64,000 nucleotides of DNA from Otis tarda (Eukaryota; Chordata; Aves; Otidiformes; Otididae), in NCBI GenBank assembly GCA_026413225.1, contig CM048552.1, positions 198,282,553-198,346,552 on the forward strand, written 5' to 3'. Shown piece by piece: positions 58,311 through 64,000 of the stretch. Position 1 is the stretch's first letter. Every line of letters begins with the position of its first letter. A model generated the notes under the pieces. The model had not been told where the DNA came from. It made no database searches and saw nothing but the letters and a program-made list of their open reading frames with translations. The translations under genes were made by a program, and so were the position numbers.

Positions 58311-61300
58311 TAAACATCCCTGCTACACGGCACAATGCCTTGTGTCCTTGCGGAGGACTGCTATGAAACAGCGAAGTGAAACAGCCTCTGATAATGTCGT
58401 TCCTTGGACCCAGGAGTTCACAGAATTGCCACTACAAATAAATGAGGCTATTGCCATGTGAGAAGGGCTGAGTTCTGTCTCTGAGGCTCAGGATGTTTCC
58501 TCCCTATAGGGACAGACCCCATTTCTCTGTGATGCTTGAACTGCAATATGCTGATGACAGTGACCTTCTTCAGGATTTATTAAAGCTCTAGCTGGCACAA
58601 GGGAAGCTAAATAATAATGACAGATCCATGTCCCCAGGGAGCATCCAGAATAAGAAAAGCTCATGTAGAGAGATGGCAAGACACAAAAGATGCAAGAAGA
58701 AGAATGAAATATCCAGAGAAGAAGATGCTTCCATACAGATTTACACTTGCTGTCTCTGCCCCTTGTTGCTGTCAGAATCGGAGACAGCATCTCTGATAAC
58801 GAGTGGATAGGAGCCAAAGTGACGTAGCCCTAAGCCAGAGGTCTGAGCTCCTGCTACCAGGGCACATGGCAACATGCAGACGTGTCAGTGTTCCTGATGG
58901 AGGAGCAGGCAGAGCGGTGTCAGAGATGGCCGAGTGTCTGTTGCTACAGCACTTTGGTATGACAGATGAGCAATGGATCTAATTATATTACTGGAAGGAG
59001 AGAGCCATCTTGCACTCTCCTGTGATCTACGCTAGCCATTGCAGAGCTGCTGTGTAGTACAAGGCGCAGCAGAGCATTAGCTGCTCTACAGCACTGCAAT
59101 ACATCACTCACGTACCCGTTCTGTGGCCACCCTAATATATGGCACTGCCTTTGCTTGCCAGTCCATCACTTGAAAAAGGGACAGGGAGTGTAAAAAGCCT
59201 CAGTCAGATAACTGCATTGAGAGCGCAGGTTTCACACAGCTCGTACAGAAAGCAATGAACCAGGGCTTATATTCACTTTCCCCTGACCGCTCAGCAGCTA
59301 TTCATAAAAGAGCGTGAAAGAACAATTCCAGCTGACTGCAGGTCCTAATGCACTTATGTTCCTGTAATCACTCAGTTTCATCTCGGTTACAGCCAGAATA
59401 CATGGTGCAACCAGAGGGAGAACTGCAGCAGGAAGAAAGAGGTATAGCTGTACAATAGTTACCTGTTGATGTATGTGCCTGATGCTGTAACATGTAAGTC
59501 CCAGAGTTGAAAGGATTGCTGCAGGCTATCACCCTGGACCCCTGAACCTGAGTGAACGAGGTGGTGTGTCAGGGCCCACACATGGTTGTGCATCTACAAG
59601 AGGTACGCTCTGTGATCCCTCTCTGCGGAACACCTGATCCCTTTCCTGCAGGTACCAGAGGTGCTCTACACAATTTTACAAATTGTCCATTTGTAGGCTT
59701 TTTGCCATAAAAAAGTGAGAAAAGTGAGGAAAGGGGGCCCTTCTGAAGCTTTAAGTACTTACAAGAATTAAAGAAATAGCAAATAAGACAGTAACAGTCA
59801 ACAATACTCAACTCCTATGGAAATCCTCTACTGCCACTGTCGCATCATCCCTCAGATCAGTCCTCTTCCAAAGGCTGAATTAATACTAGGGTCTAGCCGA
59901 TTAACACACAAGAGGCTGCAATAGAATCTAGCACACTTTGTTTGTGTAAATCTGACACTGGCAATTCATAAAACACAATACACAGTGGAGTGACGGGCAT
60001 GCAGAAGTATGCACTCTTCTAGTTTTCGCTATGGATGAAGAATCTGCTGATGAAACTGAATTATCCAATGCAGTCGGGTAACTACACTACCCTTGGGCTG
60101 CAGAGCAGTTCAGTTTTTGCAAATCTACACTCTTTTTTTTTTAAAAAAAATTACTATATGTAATAGGCAGGAAAAAATTATATTGGTGAGTCTCATTAAA
60201 AAGTGGTTTTAAGCAATAAACTACCTGAAGAAATTAAAATACAGGTTTTTACTGATGCCTTCTCTAGCTTAGCTGACAGACTTCCTGTAACTTCATTAGT
60301 GGATCTACATACTCTAGGGCTTACAGCACTGCATTTTTAGTCCATGTATAATGACCTTCTGACCTGAACAACTTTTGTTTTTCCATCTGAATTCCCCAAT
60401 AGCAACCCTGCCATTTGGTGCCAGGTGTCATCAGAGCATACCAGAGGTGTTTGAAGGAGCAACTGTGTAAAAATATGGATGTGGCTGCAAACATAAAAAA
60501 CAGCTTTCAGTATGGAGGGAAGCCTAGGGTGCTGGGAATGGGTCTAGCATCCCTACCTGTGGTAGGCATTGCGGGGTTATACAGCATTCAAAGCAAATCA
60601 ACACAGTCACCCATTGTCATTTTGCTGGGTCCAAGAAAGGAAGCAACTCATCACTGCAGACTTCCTGAGGCTACTTGCTGTTCTGTTGTCTGGGCAGGTG
60701 TATTTTCATATGCCAGCTGTCTCACCAGGTCAGAACAGAGATGTAAACGCATGCTACTTGCGGAGTGGATCTGTCATGGGTCACATTTTCTTGTTTCCCT
60801 GATTTCACACCGATGCTACTCTGTTCCTCTTCAGCTGCTGATAACTGTTTTTAGAAAGCTGAAGCCCTTAGGCTGTTGGTGTAATCAGGAAGGAATGATG
60901 TCTCACTAGTGATTTTTATTGCCGTGGTGGATAATTACTACCTGCAGCATCTCCTGAAGTCTGCTGGCTTTTTGTGCCTTGCAGAATTTCTGAAGGAATG
61001 ACTTGGGAAAAGTTTTGGAGATGAGACTCCAGGCAAAGTTGAATGTACAAATAAGCTTCAAAAGTATTCATCTATCTATCTTTTATATATTGTGACAATT
61101 CCCAAATTCTTAATTTTAGGCTAATACAGCTCCTTATGTGCTAGGTACCTCATGAATGCAGAACAAACCCAGATACTTCTCCTTGATAAATTTACCAACC
61201 AGGCATGTAGATTTTCCTTCTACATTTTTGCATCACTTTAATTAAGAATTTTAAGGAACAAGCAAAGGATATATCTTTAAAATTATTGCTTTAAAATTAT

Positions 61301-61583
61301 TGGACAACTGCCTTAGTTTAAAGCTATTCTTTTCAAATAGACTTTCTCTGACTTACAGCAGCTACAGATCTTGCCCTGTCTGTTGACATGCATCTGGTTT
61401 GTGCACAGTAGTTGGGATTTAAAAGGAGCCTATGCATAACAGTTTCCAAAAACCCATTACATTTTAATAAGATTTCTACTTCTGACTGAGGTCTCTTGAA
61501 AAATTCAGCTTGAATTCCCAATTTCCACACTGTTACCACTAAATTAACTCTGTGGCAATTCCTTCCAGAAAGCTTAGTGTTAA

Positions 61584-61587
<4 letters not shown>

Positions 61588-61620
<33 letters not shown>
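61588..61620. repeat. (TA)n microsatellite
   Basis: A pure AT dinucleotide tract of about 32 bases, flanked by AAATAC and TTTTAG. Confidence 0.95.
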
Positions 61621-61622
<2 letters not shown>

Positions 61623-63430
61623 AGCAGCTCCTCTCCTGTATTTCAGTGCTTTAGGACTTTCTTTTTACTTGACTTGGTTTTGCACTTCATGTTTTTTTAA
61701 TCATCCTTGCTAAGGATATCTCCAAATACAGAGTGACACTCATACTTGACACCATGAACAGGAAAATTGATGAGTCAAAGCAACTCCAATTTCCCACCTG
61801 CATCAGCAATGGAATATCCTGCTAGGAATAACCATGCACTTTATAGTCAGCTTCCCCTACTCCCATCACCCTGAGTTACAGATTTTTTTCTGAACTACAC
61901 ATTTACAAATGCAGAGAAAGCTTCAAGTTTTAAATAATAGACAATCAAGACACACTGTCCATCAGCCATCACCAGAGCTGTCTCTCAGCCTGGACTTTTC
62001 AGCCTGAATCCTATTTTCCTTTGATCACCAACATGTTTCCCAGCTGGGATGCAGCCATGAGATGGCGGAGGATGCTGCAAAATCCTATAGGGCTATTGCG
62101 TCTCACGAGTGCTACATGGAGTGGTACTGCTGGTATTCCTATACCTCCTTTACATTCTGCTTATATTCCTGCCTAGCTGCCAAGGAAGCTACTTCCAAAT
62201 ATTTTGAGCCAAGAGACTGTGGTCAGCCCGTGATGTATTTCTTGCAAGCTCTCCAACACTTCATAACCAGACTTACAGTGAAAGCCCAGTGCAGGTGCAG
62301 GGAGCTGGGGCAGCTGCTGCACCTGAGGAGCACCAGCATTTCTGGTGACCTCTCAACACTGGGTTCACTGGTACTTTTCAGGCATTAATGACTGGGATAT
62401 ACAAGGGGGAAATTTTCAGTTGGTGTAGCTCCCATTGCAGAAGGGGAGCGAGGTCAGACTTCATTGTGTGTAGAATGGCAGATCTGCCTGTGAAGCAAAT
62501 TGTATGTGTGAGAATTTAACTGGTGTAAAAATCCTCCCAAAGTGCACAGCCAACATCAGCCTCTTCCAGGAAATCTCTCTTCTCTCTAAAAGACAGTTGT
62601 TTTCAGCTGTTATTCATCTCTAACTATAAGAAAGCCCCCTTGCATACATTCCTGCTAGTAAATGATATGATAAAATATATTGGCTGCTCAGGTGCTGTAG
62701 TGCTTGCAGCATCTTTGATGAATGCACAGACATATGCTTCCTATATTCAGAGACCTTATCGCAGCAGGAGAAGCTATTTTCCTCAGAAACACTCAGCTGA
62801 GCACTTCTCGCTGGGATCTTGTCAACGCTTCAAGGTATGATGCTCAGCTCAGGGCTCTGCTCAGCATTGCTTGACCTCTTGTTGACAACAGCTCTGTTGG
62901 TATTTCACCAGAACTTCTTTTGCACTATGTGCCTTGCAAGGTAGGGGAGGAGCAATCCAGAGTCCTTGTCCTGGACTGTAAGGGACAGCTTTGGAGGGCT
63001 CTGCAACCTGATCTCAGGGGGTACACCCCATGACCACTGGCTTTCACAGCCCATGCTGGGGCTGGATGCCATTACAGCTGTGTGCATGAGGATGTCTGGG
63101 TGAGTCTCACTGCCAGAGAGACATGGTTTGTGTCATTTCAGTCACTTTCTTTGTGTATTGTCACAAGTATATTGAATCCACAGTGTTATGGAGTGCTCCG
63201 TGTATCCAGAACAACTTCTAGGCTCAGGGATAGCCCCCAAACACTGCAAAAGCCTGAGGGCTGGCTGTCCTCCTTTTGCTGCTTGAGCCCATGTAGACAG
63301 GGCATGAAGGCACATGTGTTCAAGCCTGCAGTGGGGATAATAAAAAAAATGAATAGAAAATTAACATGGTTGTGTGTGTTTCATTAAAAACAACAAGCAA
63401 GCTGTAAAGACCAGCACTCACATGCAGATT

Positions 63431-63732
63431 TAGAATCATGGAATCATAGAACGATTAGGGTTGGAAGGGACCTTCAAAGGTCATCTAGTCCAACCCCCCC
63501 TGCAAGGAGCAGGGACATCTCCAACCAGATCAGGTTGCTCAGAGCCCCGTCCAACCTGGCCTTGAATGTTTCCAAGGATGAGGCATCTACCACCTCTCTG
63601 GGCAGCCTATTCCAGTGTTCTACCATCCTCATTGTAAAAAATTTTTTCCTTCTATCTAATCTAAATCTGCCTCCCTCTATTTTAAAAGCATTACCGCTAG
63701 TACTGTCACAACAGGCCCTACTGAAGAGTTTT
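63431..63732 (-). mobile_element. CR1 LINE 3' part
   Basis: The plus strand reads TAGAATCATGGAATCATAG and then GGTTGGAAGGGACCTTC and the AGGTCATCTAGTCC block; it continues into the reverse complement of the HWN(R)LPREVVDA region and the CDRTRGN region. Similarity to CR1 stops at about 63732, within ORF2. The remaining coding part (about 120 codons) carries changes such as a broken tryptophan-asparagine motif, and I see no continuous minus-strand frame. Confidence 0.94.
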
Positions 63733-64000
63733 GGGTTTATGGAGTTGAAAGGCTAGCCTAGAAGTAACAAGTAAAATCTACTACACTTTATTTGATTTTT
63801 TCCTCCTGGCTGGATATGCATCTGAAAGTGATGACTTCTTTAAAAATCCACAAATCTAATATGTTTCATCTGTCTGGATAATAATCTCTGCATTCACTGG
63901 GCTAATCATGCAAGCATTATTTTCAAATTATCCTAACAAACCCGAGATTGTCCATAAAACTTGCTGGCAAATATGAATTATTTGGTTTATGTTACATTTA
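63733..64000. other. Unique AT-rich sequence at the window end
   Basis: No gene, repeat or RNA signature recognised. Confidence 0.6.

Larger units (their letters stand above)
56921..63430. other. Unique sequence, no confirmed gene
   Basis: These 6.5 kb include the longest non-repeat frame in the window (164 codons, 60415-60909, plus), which has no recognisable family and a length that chance can give. Also present are a 21-base duplication (57255-57296), a possible conserved element (58020-58310) and a TA microsatellite (61588-61620). Confidence 0.55.

Noticed and set aside
60415-60909. 164-codon plus-strand frame, the longest outside the repeats and the 1122-1664 provirus frame
   Set aside because: No domain, no codon or motif pattern I recognise, no splice context. 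By a rough estimate one frame of this length is expected by chance in six frames of 64 kb.

Overview
The window looks like nuclear DNA from a bird. It holds ten fragments of CR1-type LINEs, whose 3' ends show the avian CR1 signature (a terminal ATTCTATGAT-type repeat and a 'ggttggaagggacc..caaaggtcatctagtcc' block, which I quote only in part). It also holds three LTR-retrovirus insertions with the architecture of avian endogenous retroviruses. The unique DNA is AT-rich and full of short homopolymers. I found no protein-coding gene I could name, no rRNA or tRNA gene, no CRISPR array and no bacterial-style operon. The simplest reading is a gene-poor intergenic region or large intron on an avian chromosome. 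I cannot tell the species; assignment to birds rests on the repeats, not on a gene.

Layout. 629-3714 is a decayed provirus: two direct LTRs, a primer-binding-site-like sequence and a short non-coding interior, invaded by a CR1 tail (1841-1951) and by an antisense solo LTR (2369-3056). 6085-6307 and 14891-15290 are plus-strand CR1 3' ends. 18300-19088 is a minus-strand CR1 with an unbroken 221-codon C-terminal reverse-transcriptase ORF. 19417-20627 is a 1.2 kb antisense LTR containing a GC-rich degenerate minisatellite. 26890-28160 is a plus-strand CR1 carrying broken reverse transcriptase and ending in (TTCTA)6. 35582-36855 is an older minus-strand CR1 with reverse-transcriptase remnants. 42771-43272, 56395-56920 and 63431-63732 are further minus-strand CR1 pieces, and 55115-56031 is a plus-strand piece of the same older subfamily as 35582-36855.

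The rest is unique sequence. In it I flag three exon-like segments (11909-12000 plus, 16100-16152 plus, 45631-about 45440 minus) and a few stretches that look like possible conserved non-coding elements (about 12170-12430, 46180-46560, 58020-58310). The minus-strand candidate at 45631 is the best: a good splice acceptor, a short CpG-containing reading frame with a stop, and a polyadenylation signal downstream. None of these is proven.

No genes here visibly work together. The biology visible in the sequence is the history of retroelement insertion: nested insertions, several CR1 subfamilies and LTR regulatory signals on both strands. I did not find evidence of a previously undescribed system.
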